From: Neoroseomonas oryzicola
GTDB lineage: Bacteria; Pseudomonadota; Alphaproteobacteria; Acetobacterales; Acetobacteraceae
Reading direction: 5' to 3'
Assembly: GCF_012163135.1 (NCBI RefSeq)
Contig: NZ_JAAVUP010000018.1
Coordinates: 1 to 49,298, forward strand
DNA: 49,298 nt
Translations under genes and position numbers: made by a program
Notes under the pieces: generated by a model
Databases searched by the model: none
Told to the model about the DNA's origin: nothing
The model's input: the letters and a program-made list of their open reading frames with translations, nothing else
Shown: one piece after another, positions 7,598-16,315 of the stretch
How the letters are laid out: each line of letters starts with the position of its first letter
Numbering within the stretch: position 1 is the stretch's first letter

Positions 7598-8968
7598 TCA
7601 GGCCGTCCCCGGCACCCCCGCCTCGACCAGCGCCGCCTGCTGGCGCTGCGCGAGCTGCGCCGCGTCGAAATTGGCGATCAGCTCGTGGAACAGGTCATGC
7701 CAGTTCACCTTGGCGCCGAGCCGGAGGAAGACCGAGCCCAGCCCGATCGCCGCGCGGTCCATCAGCGGGAACTCCCGCGGCACCCGCACGCCGCCGGTGC
7801 GCTTGAGGCCGGCATGGACCTCCTCGGCGATCTTCCGGCCGTAGTTCGGGTCGTCGTTCACCTGGATCGGGCGCACGCGGTCGTCCAGCAGCGGCTCGTA
7901 GAGGAAGCGCGCCCACATGGTCAGCACTTCCATCGTCTCCCGCTTCAGGTCGCGGAAGCCCCAGATGCGGTAGGCCTCGACCGCCTTGTCGAAGTCGTCG
8001 TCGCGCACCGCCTCGTAGAGCATGATGACGCCGCCGATGAAGCTGGGCGGGAAGACGCGGATCACCCCGAAATCGAGCAGGTTGATCCCCCAGCCGCCAT
8101 TGTCCGGCGCGTCCCCGCGCACTTGGTAGTTGCCGAGATGCGGGTCGCCGTGGATGACGCCGTAGCGGTAGAGCGGCACGTACCAGGCGCGGAACAGGGC
8201 GCGGGCGTAGGCGGCGCGCTCCTCCTCCGGCGGGTCCTCGTCGATGCGGGCCTGGATGGCGCGGCCGTCGAGCCAGGTCATGGTCAGCAGCCGCCGGGTG
8301 CAGAAGCCCTCGACGGGTTCGGGCACGCGCACGCCGGGCACGCCCTTCAGCATGAGCCCATAGAGGCGCTGCTGCGCGGCCTCCCGCAGGTAGTCCAGTT
8401 CCTCCCGCAGCCGGTCCGACAGTTCGGCATAGGCCTCGTCGTTCTCGAGCGTCGGGTCCATGCGGCGGTAGATCGCCATGGCGATCTTTAACTGCCGGAG
8501 GTCCGCCTCGACCACCGAGGCCATGTCCGGATACTGCAGCTTGCAGGCGACGCGGCGGCCATCCGGCAGCACGGCGCGGTGCACCTGGCCGAGCGAGGCG
8601 GCGGCGGCCGCGTCCCGCTCGAAGGAGGCGAAGCGCGTCTCCCAGGCCGGGCCGAGCTCGCTCGCCATGCGGCGGCGGACGAAGGGCCAGCCCATGGGCG
8701 GGGCATTGGCCTGCAGCGTGGCGAGTTCCTTCGCGTATTCCGGCGGCAGCGCGTCCGGCACCGTGGAGAGGAACTGCGCCACCTTCATCATCGGGCCCTT
8801 GAGCCCGCCGAGGATGGCCTTGAGGTCTTCGGCATGCGCCGCGCTGTCGGCCTTCATGCCGAACAGGCGCTGGCCCGCGACGCGCGCCGCGATGCCGGTG
8901 ACCGCGCCCGAGGTGCGCAGCATCCGCCGCGCCTCCCCGAACAGCGTGCTGCCTTCCCGCTCAGCCAT
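7598..8968 (-). CDS. ABC1/AarF/UbiB-family atypical kinase
   Basis: The 456-residue product has the hallmarks of the UbiB/COQ8 atypical kinase-like family: the N-terminal KGPMMKVAQ motif (residues 57-65, the KxGQ-type helix), the alanine-rich AAAASLGQVH loop (121-130) replacing the usual glycine-rich loop, the ATP-binding lysine in ACKLQYP, HGDPHLGN (273-280) and LDFG (298-301). Family members support ubiquinone biosynthesis through ATPase activity. The C-terminus lacks the two membrane helices of E. coli UbiB, which is closer to soluble ABC1 kinases. Its start overlaps the stop of the upstream pepF by eight bases. A role in quinone or lipid metabolism is inferred; the exact substrate is unknown. 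Confidence 0.9.
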   Translation of the reverse strand: MAEREGSTLFGEARRMLRTSGAVTGIAARVAGQRLFGMKADSAAHAEDLKAILGGLKGPMMKVAQFLSTVPDALPPEYAKELATLQANAPPMGWPFVRRRMASELGPAWETRFASFERDAAAAASLGQVHRAVLPDGRRVACKLQYPDMASVVEADLRQLKIAMAIYRRMDPTLENDEAYAELSDRLREELDYLREAAQQRLYGLMLKGVPGVRVPEPVEGFCTRRLLTMTWLDGRAIQARIDEDPPEEERAAYARALFRAWYVPLYRYGVIHGDPHLGNYQVRGDAPDNGGWGINLLDFGVIRVFPPSFIGGVIMLYEAVRDDDFDKAVEAYRIWGFRDLKRETMEVLTMWARFLYEPLLDDRVRPIQVNDDPNYGRKIAEEVHAGLKRTGGVRVPREFPLMDRAAIGLGSVFLRLGAKVNWHDLFHELIANFDAAQLAQRQQAALVEAGVPGTA

Positions 8969-10799
8969 CCGCGCGCTCGAGTTCGTCGATGAAGCCGGAG
9001 ATGACGTCGAGGCCCTTGGTCCAGAAGGCCGGGTCCGCGGCGTTCAGCCCGAAGGGCGCGAGCAGTTCCTTGTGCCGCTTGGTGCCGCCCGCGCGCAGCA
9101 TGTCGAGGTATTTCGCCTCGAAATCCTTCACGCTGCCGTCGCGGTAGACGCCGTAGAGGGCGTTCACCAGGCAATCCCCGAAGGCATAGGCGTAGACGTA
9201 GAAGGGCGAGTGGATGAAGTGCGGGATATAGGCCCAGTAGACGCCGTAGTCCGGGGTGAACTCGAAGGCGGGGCCGAGGCTTTCCGTCTGCACCTGCATC
9301 CACAGCTCGGCGATGCGCTCGGCCGAGAGCTCGCCCTTGCGGCGCTCGTCATGGAGCAGCGTCTCGAAGCGGTAGAAGGCGATCTGGCGGACCACCGTGT
9401 TCAGCATGTCCTCGACCTTGCCGGCGAGCATCGCCCGGCGGCGCTTCGGGTCGGTCTCGGCGTCGAGGACGGCGCGGAAGGTCAGCATCTCGCCGAAGAC
9501 CGACGCCGTCTCGGCGAGCGTCAGCGGCGTCGAGGACATCAGGTAGCCCTGCGCGCCGGCGAGGATCTGGTGCACCCCGTGGCCCAGTTCATGGGCCAGG
9601 GTCATCACGTCGCGCGACTTGCCGTGGTAATTCAGCAGCAGATAGGGGTGCGCCGAGGGCACGGTCGGGTGCGCGAAGGCGCCAGAGGCCTTGCCCGGCC
9701 GCAGCGCGGCGTCGATCCAGGGCTTGTCGAAGAAGCGCCGGCCGATCGCGGCCAGTTCCGGGCTGAAGGCGGCGTAGGAGTTCAGCACGCGCTCCACCGC
9801 CTCGTGCCAGGGGATGCGGCGGTCATCCTCGTCCGGCAGCGGCGCGTTGCGGTCCCAGTGCTGCATGATCGGCAGTCCGAGCCACTTCGCCTTCATCGCG
9901 TAGTAGCGATGCGACAGGCGCCCGTAATTCGAGGTGACGGCCGAGACGAGCGCGTCCACCACCTCGTCCTCGACCATGTTGGAGCGGTTTCGGTAGGAGC
10001 CCGGGCGCGGATAGTGGCGCCACTTGTCCTCGATCTCCTTGTCCTTCGCCAAGGTGTTGGTGATCAGCGAGAACAGCCGCACCCGCTCCCCGAAGGCCGT
10101 CGAGACGCCCTTCGCCGCCGCCTCGCGCTTCGCACGGTCGCGGTCGGAGAACCGGTTCAGCGCGGCCGAGACGGTCAGCTCCTCCTCGCCCACCTTCACC
10201 TTCATGTTGGCGATGGTCTCGTCGAACAGGCGGTTCCAGGCGGAAGCCCCGGCGACCTCCTTCTCGTGCAGCAGCTTCTCGACCTCGTCGGAGAGCTGGT
10301 GCGGGCGGAAGACGCGCAGGTCGCGCAGCCAGGGCCGCCAGCGGCGCAGCGCCTCGGACCCGCCGGCCTTGCTCTCGAGCAGGTGGTCCTCGAGCCGGTT
10401 CACCTCGAGGGTGAAGAACAGCAGGTGGGAGGAGATGTTCGTCACCCGCTCCTGCATCGTCTGGTAGAAACGGCCATTGGCCGGGTCCTGCGCGTCGCCG
10501 CTGAAGACCAGGCCAGCATAGGAGGTGACGCGGCCAAGCCGCTCCCACAGCCCCTCGTATTCCGCGATGCCCTGGGCGAGGGCGTCGCCGGTCAGGCCCG
10601 CGAGCCGACCCTGGTAGCGCGTCTCGAAGGCGCGGGCGTCGGCCTCGGCGCGGTCGAGGTCGGCCGCCAGCCGCGGGTCGTCCGGCGCGGCATAGAGGTC
10701 GGAGAGGTCCCAGACAGGCAGCGCCGCGTCCGAGGCGGCGGCAGTGTCGAGGGGGGCGCGGGCGGGGGTCGGAAGGGCGTTCGTGCTCACGTGGCCCAT
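8961..10799 (-). CDS. pepF: M3-family oligoendopeptidase F
   Basis: This cytoplasmic zinc metallopeptidase of 612 residues degrades oligopeptides. The metal site is clear: LAHELGHGVHQ with His403, Glu404 and His407, and the third ligand is expected in the downstream helix TLAETASVFGEML. The N-terminal region (VWDLSDLYAAPDDPRL) is typical of PepF of alphaproteobacteria. I set the start at ATG 10799; a GTG at 10790 is also possible, and neither has a strong Shine-Dalgarno sequence. A longer reading would run into the divergent ligase gene. The gene precedes and overlaps the UbiB-family gene by eight bases, so the two are probably co-translated. Confidence 0.93.
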   Translation of the reverse strand: MGHVSTNALPTPARAPLDTAAASDAALPVWDLSDLYAAPDDPRLAADLDRAEADARAFETRYQGRLAGLTGDALAQGIAEYEGLWERLGRVTSYAGLVFSGDAQDPANGRFYQTMQERVTNISSHLLFFTLEVNRLEDHLLESKAGGSEALRRWRPWLRDLRVFRPHQLSDEVEKLLHEKEVAGASAWNRLFDETIANMKVKVGEEELTVSAALNRFSDRDRAKREAAAKGVSTAFGERVRLFSLITNTLAKDKEIEDKWRHYPRPGSYRNRSNMVEDEVVDALVSAVTSNYGRLSHRYYAMKAKWLGLPIMQHWDRNAPLPDEDDRRIPWHEAVERVLNSYAAFSPELAAIGRRFFDKPWIDAALRPGKASGAFAHPTVPSAHPYLLLNYHGKSRDVMTLAHELGHGVHQILAGAQGYLMSSTPLTLAETASVFGEMLTFRAVLDAETDPKRRRAMLAGKVEDMLNTVVRQIAFYRFETLLHDERRKGELSAERIAELWMQVQTESLGPAFEFTPDYGVYWAYIPHFIHSPFYVYAYAFGDCLVNALYGVYRDGSVKDFEAKYLDMLRAGGTKRHKELLAPFGLNAADPAFWTKGLDVISGFIDELERADG

Positions 10800-10875
10800 A
10801 TAGGCCAAACGGGAGCATGGCCAAGCGCTGCGGCGCCCCTTACACCGTTTCGCCAGCAAGTCCGGGGGAGGCACG

Positions 10876-12600
10876 ATGCCGAAGTTGCAGCGGAACTGGC
10901 CGACGCTGCCGGCCATGATGCTGGCGCTGGGCGCCGAATGGGCGGACCGCCCGCTGTTCCGCTACTGGCATGGGGGCGCCTGGCAATCCCTGCGTTGGGG
11001 CGATTTCGCGCTGCGCGTGGCCTCGGTCGCCGCCTTCCTGCGCGCCAAGGGCGTCGGGCCGGGCGACCGGGTGATGCTGGTCAGCGAGAACCGGCCGGAA
11101 TTCCCGATCGCGGATACCGCCATCATGGCGATCGGCGCGGTCACGGTGCCGACCTACACGACCAACCTCGCCGCGGACCACGCCCATATCCTGCGCGATT
11201 CGGGGGCGCGGACGGCGATCGTCTCGACCCGCAGGCTGGCCGAGAAGGTGCTGGAAGGCGCCGCACTGGCGAACGGCCTCGACCTGCTGATCACCTTCGA
11301 GGATCCGCCCACCGATGCCGGGCTCCTCGCCCATGGCTGGGCGGAGGCGATCGCGACGCCGGGGGATGTCGCCGCCCTGCATGCCGAGGCCGAGGCCGCG
11401 CCCACCGACAGCCTCGCCTGCCTGATCTACACCTCGGGCACCGGGGGGCTGCCCAAGGGGGTGATGCTGCCGCACCGGGCGCTGCTGGCGAACCGGGCCG
11501 GGGTGGTGCCGCTGGCCGAGCGGCTCGGCCTCGAGGGCAAGCCCTATCTCTCCTTCCTGCCGCTGTCCCATTCCTATGAGCACACGGTGGGCGGCTTCCT
11601 GCTGCCCTCGGTCGGGATGGAGGTGGTCTATTCGCGCGGCGCCGACCGGCTCTCCCACGAGCTGGCCGAGATCAGGCCCGCTGTCCTGACCGCCGTGCCG
11701 CGCCTGTTCGAGGTGCTGCGCGGGCGCATCCTGCAGGGGCTGGAGAAGGAAAGCGCCTTCAAGCGGCGCCTGTTCGACCGGACGGTGGAACTCGGCCTGC
11801 GGAAGATGGACGGGCCGCCGCTCGGCCTGTTCGAGAAGCTGCAGGACCTGGTGCTCGACCGCCTGGTGCGGACCAAGACGCGGGCGCGCTTCGGCGGGGA
11901 ATTGCTGGCGATGGTCTCCGGCGGGGCGCGGCTCGACCCGGACCTGTCGGGCTTCTTCCTCGCCCTCGGCCTGCCGGTGCTGCAGGGCTACGGGCAGACC
12001 GAGGCCGGGCCGGTCGTCTCGGTGAACCTGCCCTGGGCCAACCACCGCCACACGGTCGGCCCGCCGCTGCAGGGCGTGGAGTTGCGCATCGCCGAGGATG
12101 GCGAGGTGCTGGTGCGCGGCGACCTCGTCATGACCGGCTATTGGAACAACCCCGAGGCCACGGCCGCCGCCCTCCGTCCCCCGGTCGGCGAAAGCGGCGA
12201 CTGGCTGCACACCGGCGATGTCGGCGTCCTCGAGGACGGCTACCTGCGCATCACGGACCGCAAGCGGGACTTCATCAAGACGCTGGGCGGCGACATGGTC
12301 AGCCCCGCCAAGGTGGAGTCCCTGCTGATGGCGGAACCCGAGGTCCACCAGGCGGTGGTGGCCGGCGAAGGCAAGCCGGGCATCGTCGCCCTGGTCGTCC
12401 CGGCGGACGGCATGGCCGACAAGGTCGCCGAGGCGGTGCGCCGGGTGAACGGCAAGCTCGCGACGATCGAGCGCATCCGCCACTTCGCGGTGACCGAGCC
12501 CTTCACCATCGACAACGGCCTGCTGACGCCGACGATGAAGGTGAAGCGGCGCGCGGCGATCGAGGCGCGCACCGGGGAGTTCGAACGCCTCTGGGGCTGA
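10876..12600 (+). CDS. AMP-dependent long-chain acyl-CoA synthetase
   Basis: The 574-residue enzyme belongs to the ANL adenylating superfamily. It activates a carboxylic acid with ATP to an acyl-adenylate and then forms the CoA thioester. Visible motifs are the P-loop-like YTSGTGGLPKGV (from about residue 185), the SFLPLSHSYEH segment, QGYGQTEAGP (A5), GDWLHTGDVG (A7), ITDRKRDFIKT (A8) and the C-terminal LTPTMKVKR with the catalytic lysine. The layout matches FAA1/FadD15-type synthetases, so a long-chain or hydrophobic acid is likely. GGGGGAGG lies just upstream of ATG. It opens a plus-strand run with the CoA-transferase and hydrolase, although a strong hairpin separates it from them. Confidence 0.92.
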   Translation: MPKLQRNWPTLPAMMLALGAEWADRPLFRYWHGGAWQSLRWGDFALRVASVAAFLRAKGVGPGDRVMLVSENRPEFPIADTAIMAIGAVTVPTYTTNLAADHAHILRDSGARTAIVSTRRLAEKVLEGAALANGLDLLITFEDPPTDAGLLAHGWAEAIATPGDVAALHAEAEAAPTDSLACLIYTSGTGGLPKGVMLPHRALLANRAGVVPLAERLGLEGKPYLSFLPLSHSYEHTVGGFLLPSVGMEVVYSRGADRLSHELAEIRPAVLTAVPRLFEVLRGRILQGLEKESAFKRRLFDRTVELGLRKMDGPPLGLFEKLQDLVLDRLVRTKTRARFGGELLAMVSGGARLDPDLSGFFLALGLPVLQGYGQTEAGPVVSVNLPWANHRHTVGPPLQGVELRIAEDGEVLVRGDLVMTGYWNNPEATAAALRPPVGESGDWLHTGDVGVLEDGYLRITDRKRDFIKTLGGDMVSPAKVESLLMAEPEVHQAVVAGEGKPGIVALVVPADGMADKVAEAVRRVNGKLATIERIRHFAVTEPFTIDNGLLTPTMKVKRRAAIEARTGEFERLWG

Positions 12601-12602
12601 GG

Positions 12603-12656
12603 GGATGTCGGGGAATGCGCCTCCCGGCGCATTCCGGGGCCCGGGCATCGACATCC
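12603..12656 (+). terminator. Nested hairpin after the acyl-CoA synthetase gene
   Basis: An inner perfect 10-bp stem (12612-12621 with 12626-12635, GGAATGCGCC/GGCGCATTCC, TCCC loop) lies inside an outer perfect 8-bp stem (12603-12610 GGATGTCG with 12649-12656 CGACATCC). It begins two bases after the stop codon. It may terminate or attenuate transcription between the synthetase and CoA-transferase genes; there is no U-tract. Confidence 0.6.
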
Positions 12657-12754
12657 GCTTTCCGAGCGCCGCCGAGGACGCGGCCCGGCGGCGGACGGGT
12701 CGAGCAGGTCCCGAGGCGCTGGACGCGCGATCCGGGCGGGTGGAGGCTCGGCGC

Positions 12755-14149
12755 ATGACGACCTCCCCTTCCGACGCGCTGGCGGCGCTGTGGCGCCTCG
12801 CCGGTCTCGATCCGGCGGCGATGCCGGCGGCGCACCTGGCCGGTGCCGATCCCATCCAGCCATCGACCTTCGCGGTCGGCGCCTCGGCCGTGGCAAGCAT
12901 CGCCGCAGCCGGAGCGGCCGCCGCGGCGATCCACCAGGCGCGCGGCGGGCCGGCCCAGCAGGTCGCAGTCGACATGGCCCATGCGCTGACGGAGTTCCAT
13001 TCCGAGCGCCACCTGCGCGTCGACGGGCGCGAGGTGTATGAGGGCTGGGACCGCATCGCCGGGCTGCATCCCTGCGGCGACGGGCGCTGGATCCGCCTGC
13101 ACACGAATTTCCCGCATCACCGGGACGCCGTGCTGCGCGTGCTCGGCTGCGACTATGACCGCGAGGCGGTGACGCGTGCCCTCGGCGCCTGGAAGGCCGA
13201 GGAGGCGGAGACCGCGATCTACGCTGCCGGCGGCGTCGCGACCATGACGCGCGGCCTCGATCAATGGGCGGCCTCGCCACAGGGGCAGGCAGCGGGGTCC
13301 CTGCCGGCCGTGGTGATCGAGCGCATCGGGAATGCGCCGCCGACGCCGCTGCCGCCGCTCGCCGCGCGGCCATTAGAAGGCATCCACGTGCTCGACCTGA
13401 CCCGTGTCATCGCCGGGCCGGTCGCCGGGCGGACGCTGGCGGCGCATGGCGCGGAGGTGCTGCACGTCACCAGCCCGACCCTGCCCAGCCTGCTGCCGCT
13501 GGTGATGGACACCGGGCGGGGCAAGCGCTGCGCGGCGCTCGACCTGCGCGACCCGGCCCAGGCGGCGACGCTGCGGGGCCTCGCGGGCCAGGCGGATATC
13601 TTCCTGCAGGGCTACCGCCCGGGCGCGATCGCCGGGCTGGGTTTCACGCCGGAGGCGCTGGCGGCACTGAAGCCCGGCATCGTCTGCGTGTCGCTGTCCG
13701 CCTTCGGGCATCTCGGGCCCTGGGCCGGGCGGCGGGGCTTCGACTCCCTGGTGCAGAACGCGAACGGCATCAACGACGCTGAGGGCATTGCCGCGGGCGA
13801 GGCGAAGCCGCGCCCCCTGCCCTGCCAGGCGCTGGACCATGCCTCGGGCTACCTGCTGGCCTTCGGCGCCATGGCGGCCTTGCTGCGCCGCGCGACCGAG
13901 GGCGGATCCTGGCTGGTGCGCGTCTCGCTCGCCGGCACGGGGGAATGGATCAAGCGGCTCGGGCGCGTCGAGGGCGGGCTGGCGGCGCCGGGCATCGCCG
14001 ACATCGCGCCGTTCCTCGAGGAGAGCGACAGCGGCTATGGCCGCATGACCGCGGTCCGTCATGCGGCGGTACTGTCCGCGACGCCGGCGCATTGGGCGCT
14101 GCCGTCCATGCCGCTCGGGAGCCATCCGCCGGCCTGGCAGGGTCCGTGA
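12755..14149 (+). CDS. Family III (CaiB/BaiF-type) CoA-transferase with rearranged halves
   Basis: Residues 208-380 contain the normal N-terminal signatures of family III CoA-transferases: LEGIHVLDLTRVIAGP, AAHGAEVLHV, MDTGRGKRCAALDL, FLQGYRPGAIAGLG and VSLSAFGH. The likely catalytic Asp361 is in QALDHASGYLLAFG. Residues 1-205 look instead like a C-terminal half of the same fold (QQVAVDMAHALTEF, GDGRWIRLHTNFPHHRD, a lid-like helical region). The order is thus the reverse of the usual one, although the length (464 residues) is near normal. I start at ATG 12755, with GGAGG eight bases upstream; an ATG at 12605 would lie inside the hairpin. Its stop overlaps the next gene's GTG. Family members move CoA between carboxylic acids; the substrate here is unknown. 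Confidence 0.85.
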   Translation: MTTSPSDALAALWRLAGLDPAAMPAAHLAGADPIQPSTFAVGASAVASIAAAGAAAAAIHQARGGPAQQVAVDMAHALTEFHSERHLRVDGREVYEGWDRIAGLHPCGDGRWIRLHTNFPHHRDAVLRVLGCDYDREAVTRALGAWKAEEAETAIYAAGGVATMTRGLDQWAASPQGQAAGSLPAVVIERIGNAPPTPLPPLAARPLEGIHVLDLTRVIAGPVAGRTLAAHGAEVLHVTSPTLPSLLPLVMDTGRGKRCAALDLRDPAQAATLRGLAGQADIFLQGYRPGAIAGLGFTPEALAALKPGIVCVSLSAFGHLGPWAGRRGFDSLVQNANGINDAEGIAAGEAKPRPLPCQALDHASGYLLAFGAMAALLRRATEGGSWLVRVSLAGTGEWIKRLGRVEGGLAAPGIADIAPFLEESDSGYGRMTAVRHAAVLSATPAHWALPSMPLGSHPPAWQGP

Positions 14150-15237
14150 CAGCGGCGGGCGATCCCGCCGGGCGGGCGCTCGCCGGGCTGATCAAGGCGA
14201 GCCTCGACGGCATCGCGCGGCTGGAGGCCGCCGCACGCCGGATCGATCCGGAGACCATCTTCGACCTCATCGCCGGCTTCGAGGGCGCCGATGCGGAGGT
14301 CGCGGAGGCGCTGGCGCTGTCCCGCGCGACCGATTGGCCGGAACGGCACGGCCCCGTGCGCGCCTGCGTCGAGGCTTCGGCGGAGGCCGCGGCGCAGGGC
14401 CTGTCGGCGCTCGCGCGCGCCGCCGAGGCGCCCGACCCGCTGCGCGCCGCCGGGCGCGCCGTGCGTGCCGCACCGCGGGCCAGCGAAGCGATCTACCCCC
14501 TCGCCCCCTTCGTCACGCTGGTGAGCGACGCCTTCCTCACCCCGGCCGCGCGGGCGGACGAAGCCCTGCGCACGCGCATCTCCGCCACGCCGCCCGGGCG
14601 CGAGGGCACCGGGACGATGCATCTCGGCGGCCCGCCGGGCACGCGCGGCGGCGCGGCGGTCTACATTCCCGAATACCTGGCCGAGGACGAAGCCGCGCCG
14701 CTGGTCGTCGCGCTGCATGGCGGCAGCGGGAACGGGCGGGACTTCCTCTGGACCTGGCTGAAGTATGCGCGCAGCCGCGGCTGCATCCTGGTCGCGCCGA
14801 CCGCGGCGGGGGACACCTGGGCGCTTGGCGAACCGGCGATCGACGCGGCGCACATCGCGGGCGTGATCGCGGCGATCGCCGCACGCCGCGCCATCCATCC
14901 AGCCCGCCGCCTGCTGACAGGCATGAGCGACGGCGGGACCTTCACCTACACCTACGGGCTTGGCGCTGGATGCGGCTTCAGCCACCTCGCGCCCGTCGCG
15001 GCGGCGTTCAACCGCTTCATCATGGGCTTCGCCGATGCGGAGCGCATGGCCGACCTGCCGATCCGCATCGTCCACGGCGCGCAGGACTGGATGTTCCCGG
15101 TCGAGACTGCGGAGGCCGCAGCGCGCGCCCTGGCGGCCGCGGGCGCGCGCGTGGAGTTCGAACCGATCGAGGACCTCGCGCACGCCTATCCGCGCGAGGC
15201 GAATGCACGGATCCTCGACTGGTTCCTCGCGGACTAG
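14146..15237 (+). CDS. Alpha/beta hydrolase (phospholipase/carboxylesterase-like)
   Basis: The C-terminal 220 residues of this 363-residue protein form an esterase domain: LVVALHGGSGNGRDF (oxyanion region), GMSDGGT with nucleophile Ser261, RIVHGAQDWMFP with the acid, and EDLAHAYP with the catalytic His. The pattern is close to phospholipase/carboxylesterase and PHB-depolymerase-like (LpqC) proteins. The first about 150 residues are helical and not recognised. There is no signal peptide, so it acts in the cytoplasm. I use GTG 14146, which overlaps the preceding stop as GTGA. Coupling with a CoA-transferase suggests action on a thioester or ester in the same pathway. The 3' end overlaps the convergent dioxygenase gene by 4 bases. 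Confidence 0.8.
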   Translation: MTAAGDPAGRALAGLIKASLDGIARLEAAARRIDPETIFDLIAGFEGADAEVAEALALSRATDWPERHGPVRACVEASAEAAAQGLSALARAAEAPDPLRAAGRAVRAAPRASEAIYPLAPFVTLVSDAFLTPAARADEALRTRISATPPGREGTGTMHLGGPPGTRGGAAVYIPEYLAEDEAAPLVVALHGGSGNGRDFLWTWLKYARSRGCILVAPTAAGDTWALGEPAIDAAHIAGVIAAIAARRAIHPARRLLTGMSDGGTFTYTYGLGAGCGFSHLAPVAAAFNRFIMGFADAERMADLPIRIVHGAQDWMFPVETAEAAARALAAAGARVEFEPIEDLAHAYPREANARILDWFLAD

Positions 15238-16304
15238 GCCGCGATCGCGCTCACGCCGGGCACCGCGCCGCCGCGCAGCGCGCCCGGTTCCGTGCGCCCC
15301 CACTGGACGCGATGGCCTTCCGGCAGCGCGCGGCTTTCCGGCACGGCGAGCCAGATCCGCTGCAGCACGCGGTGCTTGCCGCTCGTCGCATCGTCCGCAT
15401 AGGCGGTGCGGCCGTGATAGGTGACGTGCTGGTTCAGCAACTGGATGTCGCCCGGCGTGAAGGGCGCCTCGGCGCAGAGCTCGTCGGCCAGCGCGGCGAG
15501 CATGTCCATCGCCTGGATCTGCGCGGGTTCGAGGGGCGGCACGCCCGGCTGGTCGTGTGCCATCTCGACATAGGTGCGCGAGTACTGGCTGGTGAACGCG
15601 CCGCCCGGGCCGCGCGCGAAGACCGGCATGCGGAAGACGCGGTCGCTGTGGCCGACCCCTTCCTCGTCCGCCGGGCGCATGCGCCAGAAATCCTGGTACA
15701 GCACGCGCAGCAGGTCCGGCCGCCGGCGCGCCATCTCGTCATGGATCGCGACGGTCGAGACGACGCGGGAGACGCCGCCCTCGATCCCGTTGGACGCGCA
15801 GAGCAGCGCCAGCACGTCGCATTTGTCGGTATGGAAGCGCAGCGGCCCGGTGGAGCGCGACCGCGCGCGAGCCGAGGGCACCGGCCCGCTGCCGCCGCCG
15901 GTCACGGCGATGCCCTTGCCGGTCTCGTCCTTCACCTCGGCGAGCACCTCGCCGGTCGTGTTCTGCAGCAGCGGCGTGCCGATGTTGCAGGCCAGGCCCC
16001 AGAACAGGCGCTTCAGGTCCTCGGTCGCGATGCGATCGACCGGCAGGCCCGACAGGCGCACCACGCCGGCGCCATGCTCCAGTTCCTGCCCGACCTCAGC
16101 CAGCAGGGGCGCGAGTGCCGGGATGGCAAAGGCCTCGCGGCCGAAGCGCGGCGGGGCGCGGCCGGCCTCCCGCACCGACGCCGTCGCGGCCGCGAGCGCG
16201 GCGATCTCCTCGGCCGTCAGCCGCCGCGGCCAGAAGCCGCGCGTGGCGAGTTCGGCGCCGCGCCAGGCGGCGGCGCCACCGATCGGGGCGATGGTCTCGG
16301 TCAT
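15234..16304 (-). CDS. TauD/TfdA-family Fe(II)/2-oxoglutarate-dependent dioxygenase
   Basis: The 356-residue product has the metal facial triad of the family: His158 and Asp160 in LRFHTDKCD, and a distal His (His297) in QHVTYHGRT. The 2-oxoglutarate-binding arginine is probably in HRVLQRIWLAV. N- and C-terminal regions (ELEHGAGVVRLSGLPVD, SGKHRVLQRIWLAVPES) are those of the TauD/TfdA-like group often found near transport and catabolic genes. The enzyme would hydroxylate a small organic substrate in the cytoplasm. It lies 11 bases downstream of a TctC-type binding protein, implying that the imported compound may be the substrate. Confidence 0.9.
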   Translation of the reverse strand: MTETIAPIGGAAAWRGAELATRGFWPRRLTAEEIAALAAATASVREAGRAPPRFGREAFAIPALAPLLAEVGQELEHGAGVVRLSGLPVDRIATEDLKRLFWGLACNIGTPLLQNTTGEVLAEVKDETGKGIAVTGGGSGPVPSARARSRSTGPLRFHTDKCDVLALLCASNGIEGGVSRVVSTVAIHDEMARRRPDLLRVLYQDFWRMRPADEEGVGHSDRVFRMPVFARGPGGAFTSQYSRTYVEMAHDQPGVPPLEPAQIQAMDMLAALADELCAEAPFTPGDIQLLNQHVTYHGRTAYADDATSGKHRVLQRIWLAVPESRALPEGHRVQWGRTEPGALRGGAVPGVSAIAA

Positions 16305-16315
16305 GGGCGTTCCCC

